Source: Streptomyces sp. CB01201 (GTDB lineage Bacteria > Actinomycetota > Actinomycetes > Streptomycetales > Streptomycetaceae). Taken from it: a stretch of 64,000 nt of DNA. Both the position numbers and the translations under genes were made by a program. Positions 8,310-17,144 of the stretch are shown piece by piece (positions within the stretch are counted from its first letter, which is position 1; the number at the start of each line of letters is the position of its first letter). The DNA lies in the NCBI RefSeq assembly GCF_002803085.1, contig NZ_NNBJ01000005.1, positions 297,698 to 361,697 on the forward strand, given 5' to 3'. The notes under the pieces were generated by a model. The model searched no databases. It had not been told where the DNA came from and was given only the letters and a program-made list of their open reading frames with translations.

Positions 8310-10103
8310 TCACCCCAGGTCGAAGGCGTTCGGCAGGCCGAGCCGGTAGCGCCACCGGTCGGTGTTCTTGAGGAGGTCCAGCTCCGGCGCACTGTAGAGC
8401 GGGGTCACCGTGCAGCGCGCCGCGCTCGAACCCACCCGGTCCAGAAGGGCGTTGGCGGCCAGGCGCCCCGAGGTGTTCGCGCCCTCCATCGTCGCCAGGT
8501 CGATGGGGACGGCCACGTAGTCGCCCGCGAGATAGAAGTTGGGGATCTTCGTGGCCGCCGAGGGGCGGTTGTGGAACGTTCCCGTCGGGTGGATCAGCAG
8601 CTCGTCCTCGTTGCGCGGATCGGGCGTCCCGATGCCCGAGACGCCCGGGTCCAGGAACCACGAGTGCAGCTTGGAGTCGCTCAGCACCGTTTTGCCGGTG
8701 TCGTTGAGCGCGGCCTTCAGCTGTGCCCACACCTCGCGTGCCACCTCCTCCCGGGTGCACTGCTTGGCCGTCTTGCCGTAGAGGATCCCGGGCTTGTCCC
8801 ATTCGGATATGTCCACCGAGAGGCAGTCGGCCACCGAGCCGTCGCCGTATGCGGCGGCGAAGGGGTGCTGCGGCCAGTGCTCGGCCTGCGCGATGGCGGT
8901 CAGCGACCACTGCGAGTCGATGCAGTCGACGTGCCCGTGCACGATGTCGGGCCGCTCGCTCAGATAGAACTGAATGCCCGTCATCCAGTCGGTGCGCAGC
9001 AGGTCGCAGCGCGCCAGCTGGGGGTCGGCGGCGCGCATCGCCGCACTCCACGTGGGCCGCGCATGCTCGACGGGGAGCGCCGAGACGTAGTGGTCGGCGG
9101 TCACGGTCCGTACGGCGCCGCTCTCGTCCTCGACCTGAACACCCGTCACCCTGCCGCCCCCGTACGTGACTTCGCGCACCGTCCAGCCCACCTTGAACTC
9201 GACGCCCAGGGCGCGGAGCCGGGTGACCCAGGGGTCGATCCACGCCTCGTTGGTGGGGGCGTTGAGGATGCGGTCGAGCGGACCGTCCGCGCCCCGGCCG
9301 AGCGCGTTGAACACGAAGGCCTCCAGGAGACTGCCCACCGTGCGGGTGCTGGCCTCCTCCGCCTTGGTCGCCACGATGTTGCGGGTCACGCCGACGGCGA
9401 GGATGCGCTGGTAGTCGTAACTCATCTGCGCGGCCCGGGTGAACGTCCACCACGGAACGGTCTCCCACTGGTTGTCGCGGCGCTCCTGGCAGCTGGTGAG
9501 GAACACCGCGAGCCGGTCCACGAAGTAGGCGATCTCGCGGGCGGGCAGCCGCTGGAAGGTGCCGAGCACGCCGGCCAGGGCGCGGCGGATGTCGTCGAGG
9601 GTGAGGGGCTGGGGTGTGCCGGCGCCCGGCATCGGCAGGCGCAGGTCCTCCTGGCCGGTCCGCGCGAACATCATTTCCTTGGGCGCCACCAGGTTGTCCC
9701 ATACCCCGTGGGCGTTGCCGGGGTACGGGATCCGCCGCATCGTGTCCGGCAGGTTGTGGTAGATGCCGGGGATGAAGCGGAAGCCGTGTTCGGCGGGGAG
9801 CGGCCTGCGGTCGCCCCTGGCGCTGTCGGGGACGTCCATGGAGCGGGCCTTGCCGCCGAGCGCCCGGCGCTCGAAGAGGGTCACCCGGAACCCCCGCTCG
9901 GCGAGCTCATGAGCCGCCGTCAGTCCGGCGACCCCGCCGCCGAGCACGGCCACGCTCTGTCCGCCCGCCGCGCCCGACGTCGCGCCTGCCGCCGTGCGGG
10001 AGGCGGCGGAGGCGGTGGGGGCCTCCGCTCCCAGGGCGGCGGCCGCGCCCGCCGCCGCCGTGCCCGCGACAAAAGTCCGTCTCGTGCTGCCCGTGCGCGT
10101 CAC
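8310..10103 (-). CDS. Tat-exported FAD-dependent oxidoreductase (amine-oxidase / phytoene-desaturase fold)
   Basis: A 597-residue flavoprotein. The N-terminus is a twin-arginine signal (STRRTFVAG) with an alanine-rich hydrophobic stretch, so the folded enzyme is probably exported with its cofactor. The FAD dinucleotide-binding motif follows (VAVLGGGVAGLTAAHELAER, about residues 50-70), and the C-terminal FAD segment is FYLAGDYVAVPIDLATMEGA. This architecture is shared by amine oxidases, carotenoid desaturases and hydroxysqualene dehydroxylases; the substrate cannot be chosen by eye. A palindrome TTACC-GGT-GGTAA (10115-10127) and a GTG-N6-GTCAC sequence (10121-10134) lie immediately upstream. 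It is transcribed leftward, 100 bases after the secreted-protein gene. Confidence 0.85.
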   Translation of the reverse strand: MTRTGSTRRTFVAGTAAAGAAAALGAEAPTASAASRTAAGATSGAAGGQSVAVLGGGVAGLTAAHELAERGFRVTLFERRALGGKARSMDVPDSARGDRRPLPAEHGFRFIPGIYHNLPDTMRRIPYPGNAHGVWDNLVAPKEMMFARTGQEDLRLPMPGAGTPQPLTLDDIRRALAGVLGTFQRLPAREIAYFVDRLAVFLTSCQERRDNQWETVPWWTFTRAAQMSYDYQRILAVGVTRNIVATKAEEASTRTVGSLLEAFVFNALGRGADGPLDRILNAPTNEAWIDPWVTRLRALGVEFKVGWTVREVTYGGGRVTGVQVEDESGAVRTVTADHYVSALPVEHARPTWSAAMRAADPQLARCDLLRTDWMTGIQFYLSERPDIVHGHVDCIDSQWSLTAIAQAEHWPQHPFAAAYGDGSVADCLSVDISEWDKPGILYGKTAKQCTREEVAREVWAQLKAALNDTGKTVLSDSKLHSWFLDPGVSGIGTPDPRNEDELLIHPTGTFHNRPSAATKIPNFYLAGDYVAVPIDLATMEGANTSGRLAANALLDRVGSSAARCTVTPLYSAPELDLLKNTDRWRYRLGLPNAFDLG

Positions 10104-10203
10104 AGTGCTCCCTATTACCGGTGGTAACGGTCACGTCCGGCGCAGGAGCATACGGTCGCCCCGTCCATCCCGGAAGACGGATCGAGTGTGAGACGCAGGG
10201 CGA

Positions 10204-10863
10204 TTACGAGACGAATTCCTCATCCCCGTAACGGACTTGGGCCTTGTTCCAGTCCACGCCCAGGGACGCGGTGAACTTCCTCGCCAGCGGCAGATCGGCG
10301 AGCGGGGCGATGAGAACGAGCCGTCCGTCGAGGGTGACCGAACCGCCGCCGAGCTCGTCCCGCGCCTCGGGGTTGTCGACGAGGGCGTCGTGCAGCCGGG
10401 TCGCCGAGACGCCGGGAGCCTGGATCTCGACGGAGTCCGTCTCCGGCGAGGTGCGCGCCAGGCAGCGAAAGGTCAGCACCGACTCCTGTTGGTACTGCTT
10501 GGCGATGACCCCGGCGATGTGGTGCAGCCCGTCCCGGCCGACCCGGGTGACATCGAACTCGCGCGAGCGCTCGTAGGTGGCCCGCTTCAACTCGCCCGAC
10601 CAGAAAACCCCGTTGAGCAGCTTGGAGGCGCCGGGCCGGGCCCCGTTGGCGTGGATGATCCCGCGCACCTCGCGGTCGAACCGGTCGAGCCTGGTCCTGA
10701 GGCGCGGGTCGGCCGGATCGGTGATGATCGCGGTGTTGTTCGTCGCGTAGATCTCTCCGGAGGGGCAGCCGTGTGCCGCCTCGGCGGCCCTCGCGGTGCC
10801 GGCGCCCGCCGCCCCCAGGGTCAGGGCCCCGGCCGCGATCAGGACGCGCAACCTTTGCTTCAT
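10204..10863 (-). CDS. Uncharacterised secreted protein
   Basis: A 219-residue protein with a clear Sec signal peptide (MKQRLRVLIAAGALTLGAAG, predicted cleavage after ARAAEA or nearby). The mature part has two cysteines (HGCPSGEIYA and LTFRCLART), probably forming one disulfide. A central helical-looking region (LRTRLDRFDREVRGIIHANG) is followed by beta-rich segments (GGGSVTLDGRLVLIAPLADL). I recognise no family. It lies upstream of the Tat FAD oxidoreductase on the same strand, and both upstream regions contain GGTAAC, so co-expression of two exported proteins is possible. Function unknown. Confidence 0.75.
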   Translation of the reverse strand: MKQRLRVLIAAGALTLGAAGAGTARAAEAAHGCPSGEIYATNNTAIITDPADPRLRTRLDRFDREVRGIIHANGARPGASKLLNGVFWSGELKRATYERSREFDVTRVGRDGLHHIAGVIAKQYQQESVLTFRCLARTSPETDSVEIQAPGVSATRLHDALVDNPEARDELGGGSVTLDGRLVLIAPLADLPLARKFTASLGVDWNKAQVRYGDEEFVS

Positions 10864-11015
10864 GCCTCAACTCCCCGCTCGATGGCTCGATTTGCTGCGC
10901 CGGAGCGCATCGGGATCACCGTAGGGGGCGTGGCGCAGAGTTAACCTCGGTAACTCCACGTATGGCCGATATCGGATGCCCGGCATGCGGCACCCGCCGC
11001 CGGGGGCCGCGCGGG

Positions 11016-11627
11016 TTACTGGCCGCGCCAGATGTTGTCGAAGGCCGCGTCCTCGATGCTGCGCCGCTGGCGCACGGCGGCCAGTTCGGTCACCGCGTCG
11101 TCGACGGCGGTCACCACGGTCACCACCGTGTCGCCCGCGCGCTCCGCGAGGTCCTCGGGTGCCTCCTCGCGCAGCCGGGCGGCGACCGCGAGACCCGCCA
11201 GCACGGGCTCGCCCGAGGTCCAGCGCTCCATCGCCGCGCGCCGGTCCGGCGAATCGGCCACCGCCGCGCGCCCGGTGCGCAGCGGAAGCCAGCGGTGGTG
11301 CTCGCGGGTCACCCCGCCGTCCGTCTCCAGGGCGGCGAGATAGGCCGCGTACAGGCCCCGGCCCCGGCGCCACAGCCAGTCCTCCACCGACTCGTACGGA
11401 CTCTGCCGGGTGAGGGCCGCCGCCGCTTCCGTGAGCTGACGATCCGTCAATCCGCGGGGTGACGGGCCGGGGACGATGCGATCGCCGTCCAGGGCGAGGG
11501 CGAAGTGGTCGGCGAGATCGAGGAGTTCGGCCCCGGCGAGGGCGAGTGAGAGGTCGCCCTGCTCGACGGGGTGGTCGGCGGGGCTGACGTCCATGCTGAC
11601 GATCAGCAGGTCCCGTGCAGTGGTCAT
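11016..11627 (-). CDS. GPP34 (GOLPH3/VPS74-like) family phosphoprotein
   Basis: A 203-residue protein of the bacterial GPP34 family, related to the phosphoinositide-binding fold of GOLPH3/VPS74. The N-terminal block RDLLIVSMDVSPADHPVEQG, then LSLALAGAELLDLADHFALA and the later LTRQSPYESVEDWLWRRG, is the usual all-alpha pattern. Streptomyces carry several paralogues of unknown role, some near conservon-like genes. ATG 11627 was chosen because the frame continues far upstream only as repeat-rich, non-family sequence. It stands alone between an orphan secreted gene and divergent ychJ. Confidence 0.85.
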   Translation of the reverse strand: MTTARDLLIVSMDVSPADHPVEQGDLSLALAGAELLDLADHFALALDGDRIVPGPSPRGLTDRQLTEAAAALTRQSPYESVEDWLWRRGRGLYAAYLAALETDGGVTREHHRWLPLRTGRAAVADSPDRRAAMERWTSGEPVLAGLAVAARLREEAPEDLAERAGDTVVTVVTAVDDAVTELAAVRQRRSIEDAAFDNIWRGQ

Positions 11628-11760
11628 GTGGGATTCCCTGTCACAGCGTCGGCGGCACGCACGGGGCGCATGGCATGCGCGCATCCTAAGGAGATCGGGG
11701 GGCTCGCGGCAGGGGGCGCTCCGAGGACGGCCGGGTACGGGCCGGGCGACGCCCTCCAGC

Positions 11761-11850
11761 GACGCTCTCCGCCGATGGCCCCCGTCGATGCCCCTCCGTC
11801 GGCGCTCTCCGCCGATGGCCCCCGTCGATGCCCCTGCGTCGGCGCCCTCG
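11761..11850. repeat. 40-bp tandem repeat, two copies plus a partial third
   Basis: A 40-base unit beginning GCTCTCCGCCGATGGCCC starts at 11764 and again at 11804; a diverged partial copy follows from about 11844. It occupies the divergent intergenic region between the GPP34 gene and ychJ (340 bases), which otherwise shows no gene. Confidence 0.8.
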
Positions 11851-11967
11851 TCGACGCGTGCCCCAGCGGGCCGCGCCCGCCCCCCGCCCCCTTCGACTCG
11901 ACGTGTGCGCGGAGGCGGCCCGCCCAGCCCCGCGCACACGCGTGAGCGTCTGTGATCAGATGAGGGC

Positions 11968-12387
11968 ATGTCCCGTCGTACCAAGCGCCCCGCACGTCCC
12001 TCCGTCCCCACCGCCTGCCCCTGTGGGCTGCCCGCCCCCTATGCCGAGTGCTGTGGCCGCTACCACTCGGGGGCTGCCGCGGCCCCGACCGCCGAGGCGC
12101 TGATGCGCTCGCGGTTCAGCGCCTTCGCGGTCCAGGACGGGCCGTATCTGCTCCGCACCTGGCACCCTGACACGCGGCCCCGGGACCTCGGTCTCGACCC
12201 CGGCATGCGGTGGACCCGTCTGGAGATCCTGGACACCACGGACGGGAGCGCTTTCCACACCACCGGCACGGTCACGTTCCGCGCGCACTACACCCACGGC
12301 GGCGAGGTCGGATCGCTGCACGAGCAGAGCCGGTTCTCGCGCGTCGAGGGCGCCTGGGTCTACCTCGACGCGGTGTTCACCGACTGA
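11968..12387 (+). CDS. YchJ family protein (SEC-C motif protein, UPF0225)
   Basis: A 139-residue protein with the N-terminal metal-binding segment [19 protein letters not shown] (C-x-C-x(8)-CC type), then the YchJ core [18 protein letters not shown] and [18 protein letters not shown]. The fold is NTF2-like; no catalytic role is established. It is full length for the family. It converges on the MFS gene with an 11-base overlap of the two coding ends (12377-12387), so the genes share their 3' termini and have no room for an intervening terminator. Confidence 0.92.
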   Translation: MSRRTKRPARPSVPTACPCGLPAPYAECCGRYHSGAAAAPTAEALMRSRFSAFAVQDGPYLLRTWHPDTRPRDLGLDPGMRWTRLEILDTTDGSAFHTTGTVTFRAHYTHGGEVGSLHEQSRFSRVEGAWVYLDAVFTD

Positions 12388-14449
12388 CGGACGCGCCCGC
12401 TTCGGCGCGCACCGCGGGCAGGCCGTTCGACAGGTCCTCGGCCATCAGACGCTTGGCGATGTTGTCCGCGGCGGCCCGCAGCTCCGCGCTGCGCGGGCGC
12501 CCGCGGTCCTTCTCCAACTGCTCGTTGAGCCAGGCCGACCAGGAGTGCGTGATCGCCTCGACTTCGCGGTCCCCGGCCGGGGTCTGCGAGAAATAGCTGC
12601 CCTCGCGGCTGAGGAAGCCTTCCTCGACCATCCGCTGGAACACCGGCACGAGCACCTCCGGCGGCACATGGCGGCGGGACGCGATCAGGCCGAGGCTCGC
12701 GTACCCGACCATGCGCGTGTGCTGCTCGACCTGCATGACGGCCCAGGCGCCGGCCACGTCGAGCCGGGTGTCGGAGGCCGCCACGATCCGCCGTGCGGTG
12801 GTCACGTCCGCGCTGCGCACGATCTTGCCGATGGCCAGTTCGAGCACCTTCTGGGAGTCGCCGCTGCTCGGCTGCGCGAAGCCCTCACCCATGTCCGTGG
12901 ACGCGGACCGGGCGCTGTCGCGCAGCTTGACCTGCTTGAGGAACAGCGCGACGACGAAACCCACGGCGGCCACCGGCACCGTCCACAGGAAGACGGTGTG
13001 CAGGCTGTCGGAGTACGCCTGCACGATGGGTGCCGCCGTCGCCGGGGGCAGCCGGTGCAGGCCGTCCGGGGACTGCGCGGCCTGCGCGAGCTGCGCCGGG
13101 CTCGCGCCCCCGGTCCGCGCGGCCGCGGCCACCCCGTCCCGGAGGTTGGGCCCCAGGGTGTTGGCGTAGATGGTGCCGAAGACGGCGGTGCCGAACGAGC
13201 TGCCGAGCGTACGGAAGAAGGTGACGCCGGAGGTGGCGGTGCCCAGGTCCGCGTAGTCGACGGTGTTCTGCACGGCGATGGTGAGCACCTGCATGCACAG
13301 GCCGATGCCGAGGCCGAGCACGAACATGTAGAGCGATTCCAGCCAGGCACTGACGTCCGGCCCCATCAGCGACAGCAGATAGAGGCCCACCCCCATGACG
13401 AGGGCGCCGACGATGGGGAAGATCCGGTACTGGCCCGTCTTGCTCACCACGTTGCCGCTGAAGACGGACGCGATGAGCAGCCCGATGACCATCGGCAGGG
13501 TGCGCACGCCGGAGATCGTCGCCGAGTCGCCGTCGACGTACTGGAGATACGTGGGCAGGAACGTCATCGCACCGAGCATCGCGAAGCCCACGATGAAGCT
13601 GAGCACCGAGCACACCGTGAAGACCGGGTTGCGGAACAGCCGCATCGGCAGCATCGGTTCGGCGGCCCGGGTCTCCACCCAGCAGAACAGGGCGAGCGCG
13701 ATCAGACCGCCGGCGAACAGGCCGATGATCGTCCCCGAGCCCCAGGCGTACTCGTTGCCGCCCCAACTCGTCGCCAGGATCAGGGCGCTGGCCCCGACGG
13801 CTACCAGGCCGATGCCGAGGTAGTCGATGACGGGCTTGGCGACCGAGCGGACCGAGGGGATGTTACGGGCGGCCGCGATCACCACGAGAATGGCGATGGG
13901 CACGTTCACATAGAAGGCCCAGCGCCAGCTCAGATGGTCGGTGAACAGGCCGCCGAGCAGGGGCCCGATGACCGTCGACACGCCGAACACGGCGCCGATC
14001 GCACCCTGGTACTTGCCCCGCTCGCGCAGCGGGATCACATCGGCGATCAGCGCCATCGCCGTCACCATCAGGCCGCCCGCGCCGATGCCCTGGAGTGCCC
14101 GCCAGGCGATGAGCAGCGTCATGTTGGTGGAGAGGCCGCACAGGAACGAACCGGTGATGAAGATGATCGCCGACACCTGGAAGACGACCTTGCGGCCGAA
14201 CAGGTCGCCGAACTTGCCGACCAGCGCGGTCGCGACGGTCTCCGCGAGCAGATAGGAGGTCACCACCCAGGACATGTGGGCGGCGCCGCCGAGGTCCGAG
14301 ACGATCGTGGGGAGCGCGGTGCCCACGATCGTCTGGTCGAGGGCCGCCAGCAGCATGCCGAGCATGATCGTGCCGAACACGATGTTCCGCTGCCGGACGT
14401 CGAGCACGGGCGGTGCGGACACGGGTGCTGTATCGCTGGCGGTGGTCAC
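12377..14449 (-). CDS. EmrB/QacA-type MFS exporter with fused C-terminal winged-helix-like domain
   Basis: A 690-residue DHA2-type drug:H+ antiporter. The first ~510 residues carry about 14 membrane segments with motif A after TM2 ([13 protein letters not shown]) and the motif D1-like [19 protein letters not shown] near TM1. The last ~170 residues are soluble and look like a MarR/PadR-type winged helix: [20 protein letters not shown], then [40 protein letters not shown] and a final helix. Most family members end near residue 500-530. The tail might sense a drug, bind DNA or regulate the pump. There is no separate regulator gene nearby. Substrate unknown. Confidence 0.9.
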   Translation of the reverse strand: MTTASDTAPVSAPPVLDVRQRNIVFGTIMLGMLLAALDQTIVGTALPTIVSDLGGAAHMSWVVTSYLLAETVATALVGKFGDLFGRKVVFQVSAIIFITGSFLCGLSTNMTLLIAWRALQGIGAGGLMVTAMALIADVIPLRERGKYQGAIGAVFGVSTVIGPLLGGLFTDHLSWRWAFYVNVPIAILVVIAAARNIPSVRSVAKPVIDYLGIGLVAVGASALILATSWGGNEYAWGSGTIIGLFAGGLIALALFCWVETRAAEPMLPMRLFRNPVFTVCSVLSFIVGFAMLGAMTFLPTYLQYVDGDSATISGVRTLPMVIGLLIASVFSGNVVSKTGQYRIFPIVGALVMGVGLYLLSLMGPDVSAWLESLYMFVLGLGIGLCMQVLTIAVQNTVDYADLGTATSGVTFFRTLGSSFGTAVFGTIYANTLGPNLRDGVAAAARTGGASPAQLAQAAQSPDGLHRLPPATAAPIVQAYSDSLHTVFLWTVPVAAVGFVVALFLKQVKLRDSARSASTDMGEGFAQPSSGDSQKVLELAIGKIVRSADVTTARRIVAASDTRLDVAGAWAVMQVEQHTRMVGYASLGLIASRRHVPPEVLVPVFQRMVEEGFLSREGSYFSQTPAGDREVEAITHSWSAWLNEQLEKDRGRPRSAELRAAADNIAKRLMAEDLSNGLPAVRAEAGASVSR

Positions 14450-14543
14450 ACTGGCACCCTCACACCGCCCCAGGTGGCGCGCATGCCGTGTCGGCCGGGC
14501 GAGTGATGTACCGGAGCCCTGCTCGGCGCCCGGTGGCGAAGGC

Positions 14544-15551
14544 TCAGGCGCCGAGCGCCGCGCCGGAGCCGACCGGCTGCTCGGTGAGCGGCAGGGCCGG
14601 CGGCGGCGCTGTCCGCCGGAGCCGGGGGAGCGCCGGCACGGAGGCGAGGAACACCAGGGTGGTGAGAACGAACGGCCAGGTGAAGGAATGCCCGCCGACC
14701 GGTCTGGAGAGCGCGTTCAGAGTGGGTCCCAGCACGGTGGCCGTGGCCGCTCCCACCACCGCGAAGCCGAGGCTCCACCGGTCGGCCGCGAGCAGCACCC
14801 CGCACAGCGCCATGGCGACGAGCACGGCGTTGTAGCCCATGGTGCCGTCCACGATCCGGGCCGCCGGGGCGCCGAGCGCCCACGCGGTCACCACCCCGAC
14901 GGCGCTGCCGGTGCACGCCATGGCTCCCGCCGTCCGGCTCGCGGCGAAGATGCCGACGAGGAGGATCAGGCCGACGTACCACTGCGGCATCAGGAAGACC
15001 TGCGCGAGGTTCGCGAAGAAGGCCCGCCCGATGTCGTCGACGCCGAGGTCCAGGGAACCCTCGGCCGCCCGGCTGAGCTCGGCCGGCGCCCGACCGCCGT
15101 GCCACACCCGCTCGAAGCCCGGCGCGGCGATCGTCATCGCGCTCGCCGTGAGACAGAACGGCAGGGTGAGAGTGGGCAGCCCCCAGCCGCGAAGCAGCGT
15201 CGCGGTCGCGCCCGTGACCACGGTGACCACCACACAGCCGCCCGCCGCGAGGATCATCGTGGAGGGATGGCCGGGGCCGAGGAACACGGCGAAGGCGACC
15301 GCGACGAGACAGGCATTGAACCCTTCGAGCCCGGCCGACACCCTGCTCCGGTCCACGCCGAGCAACTGCGCGGTGGCGGTTCCCAGCGCCGTGCCGAACA
15401 GGCCGTAGAGGCCGTACTGCCAGCCGGCGGCGAACAGTGCGACCGCGAAGATCACCCCGGTGATCGCGCTCGGCATGAACTGCACCTGCGCCTGGCCGCG
15501 CAGCACGTGCACGGCGAACCGGCCGCATCGTCCCGTACGCGCTATCCGCAC
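14544..15551 (-). CDS. Urea transporter family membrane protein
   Basis: A 335-residue, roughly 10-segment integral membrane protein. It shows the internal duplication expected of the urea transporter (UT/Yut) family. The first half has [20 protein letters not shown] and the second [20 protein letters not shown], each preceding a helix, and [20 protein letters not shown] and [18 protein letters not shown] are the paired pore-lining segments. It would conduct urea across the cytoplasmic membrane. No urease or urea amidolyase gene is in the window. It stands 94 bases upstream of the MFS gene on the same strand. The N-terminal 25 residues before [13 protein letters not shown] may be over-extended. 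Confidence 0.8.
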   Translation of the reverse strand: MRIARTGRCGRFAVHVLRGQAQVQFMPSAITGVIFAVALFAAGWQYGLYGLFGTALGTATAQLLGVDRSRVSAGLEGFNACLVAVAFAVFLGPGHPSTMILAAGGCVVVTVVTGATATLLRGWGLPTLTLPFCLTASAMTIAAPGFERVWHGGRAPAELSRAAEGSLDLGVDDIGRAFFANLAQVFLMPQWYVGLILLVGIFAASRTAGAMACTGSAVGVVTAWALGAPAARIVDGTMGYNAVLVAMALCGVLLAADRWSLGFAVVGAATATVLGPTLNALSRPVGGHSFTWPFVLTTLVFLASVPALPRLRRTAPPPALPLTEQPVGSGAALGA

Positions 15552-15725
15552 GTGGCCCCCCTAGACGCGTGAAATCAGCACGACGCATGAAATCGGCCCG
15601 TAACGGCCAAGCGCACAGTAAGGGGTTGCACCGGGTGGTTAGCAAGGGTCGGACAGGGTCACAAAAGTTGCCGAAAGCCGCTTATGGGGTCGCATCGGCG
15701 CAGGTTTTGTATACGGCGCCCGACG

Positions 15726-17144
15726 TCAGTCCGCGATCTTCGTCGGTAAGTCCGGCAGCTTCTTGTCGTAGAGCCAGGTCTGGAGGAGCGGACGCAGCGA
15801 CTCTCCCGAAGCGGCCTCGGCATGCGCGATGAAGGAGCCGGTGTCGCCGATCCGGCCCCGCCGCGCCGCGTGCCAGCCGCGCAGCACCCCGAAGAAACGC
15901 TCGTCGCCCAGGGTCAGCCGCAGCGCGTGCAGGGTGCAGGCGCCCCGGTTGTAGAGCCGGTCGTCGAAGATGCGGCGCGGGCCGGGCTCGGCGAGCCGCA
16001 GGTTCTGGCTGCGCCGGGCCAGATTGCGCCACTCGCGGCGGGCGATCTCGTCGGCGCTGTCCTCGCCGATGTGTTCCGACCACAGCCATTCGGCATACGT
16101 GGCGAAGCCCTCGTTGAGCCAGATGTGCCGCCACTCGCGGATGCCCACACTGTTGCCGAACCACTGGTGCGCCAACTCGTGCGCCACCAGCGTCTCCCAG
16201 CCCCGGCGCCCGTCGATGTGGTTGCGCCCGAACACCGAGCGCGTCTGGTTCTCGACGGGCGCGCCGAGGTCGGCGTCCACCACCACGGCCCCGTACGCCT
16301 CGAAGGGATAGGGCCCGAACAGTTCGGAGAAATGCCGCAGCATGTCGGGCTGGCGGCCCAGGTCGTGCCGGGCCGCCTCGGCGATGCGGGAGGGGTAGGC
16401 GTTGTGCACCGGGACGGCCCTGCCGCCCGGCGGCCCGGGCGCGAGCACGCTGTCGTGCTGGAAGCGGCCGGTGTAGAGCGCGGCCAGGTACGTGGCCATG
16501 GGGCCGGGGTGGTGGTACGTCCACACATCGGTGGCGCCCTCGCTGCGGCACTCGGTGAGCGTCCCGTTGGCGAGCGCCTGCCGGTCCCGCGGCACCGTGA
16601 CCCGGAACGTGTACGCCGCCTTGTCGTCGGGCCGGTCGTTGCAGGGGAACCAGGACGGCGCCCCCAACGGCTGCGAGGCGACCAGGGTGCCGTCGTGGCT
16701 GTCGCCCGTACGGTCCCAGCCGATGCTTCCGAACGGCGAGCGGATCGGCCCCGGGCGCCCCCCGTACCGCACCTTGGTGGTGAACACGGCGCCGCGTGGC
16801 AGGGGTTGACCGGGCGTCACATACAGCTTGCCCTGGCGCTGGCGGACCCGGGCGGCCTGGCCGTCGACATGCGCCGTGTGCGCGCTGAGCCTGGACAGGT
16901 CCAGCTCGATCCGGTCGAGGGGGCGCAGCGCGACGGCCTGGATGAGCGCCGTTCCGGCGAGCTGGCCGCTGGCCGAGTCGTAGGCGATCCGCAGGTCGTA
17001 GGCGAGCGTGTCGTGTCCGTACGAGCCGTGCTGCGGGAAGTAGCGGTCCCCGCGGCCGGTGGCCTCGTCGTCCGCCACGGCCATCGTGCCGAGGGCGGAC
17101 AGCGCGGCCACCCGGACCAGCGAGCGCCGGGTGCAGCGCGTCAT
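15726..17144 (-). CDS. Exported M1-family zinc aminopeptidase (possible poly-amino-acid-degrading enzyme)
   Basis: A 472-residue gluzincin peptidase. The zinc site is HELAHQW (His322, Glu323, His326) with the third ligand Glu345 in WLNEGFATYAEW, the exact HEXXH-X18-E spacing. The substrate-recognition motif GAMEN is replaced by GAPVEN. The N-terminus TRRSLVRVAALSALG looks like a Tat-type signal peptide, so the enzyme should act outside the membrane. It lacks the large C-terminal domain of PepN. Its ATG overlaps the stop of the Pls-like NRPS gene (ATGA), indicating translational coupling. From memory, M1-type epsilon-poly-lysine-degrading enzymes are encoded next to pls in Streptomyces albulus strains; by analogy this enzyme may trim or detoxify the product. 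That link is inference. Confidence 0.88.
   Translation of the reverse strand: MTRCTRRSLVRVAALSALGTMAVADDEATGRGDRYFPQHGSYGHDTLAYDLRIAYDSASGQLAGTALIQAVALRPLDRIELDLSRLSAHTAHVDGQAARVRQRQGKLYVTPGQPLPRGAVFTTKVRYGGRPGPIRSPFGSIGWDRTGDSHDGTLVASQPLGAPSWFPCNDRPDDKAAYTFRVTVPRDRQALANGTLTECRSEGATDVWTYHHPGPMATYLAALYTGRFQHDSVLAPGPPGGRAVPVHNAYPSRIAEAARHDLGRQPDMLRHFSELFGPYPFEAYGAVVVDADLGAPVENQTRSVFGRNHIDGRRGWETLVAHELAHQWFGNSVGIREWRHIWLNEGFATYAEWLWSEHIGEDSADEIARREWRNLARRSQNLRLAEPGPRRIFDDRLYNRGACTLHALRLTLGDERFFGVLRGWHAARRGRIGDTGSFIAHAEAASGESLRPLLQTWLYDKKLPDLPTKIAD

Noticed and set aside
12545..14506. 653-residue plus-strand frame opposite the MFS gene
   Set aside because: Composition is extreme (His, Arg, Glu, Gly runs) and it is exactly antisense to conserved membrane helices.
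8301..15551. Possible carotenoid or hopanoid cluster around the FAD oxidoreductase
   Set aside because: No prenyl transferase, cyclase or squalene/phytoene synthase genes are present nearby.
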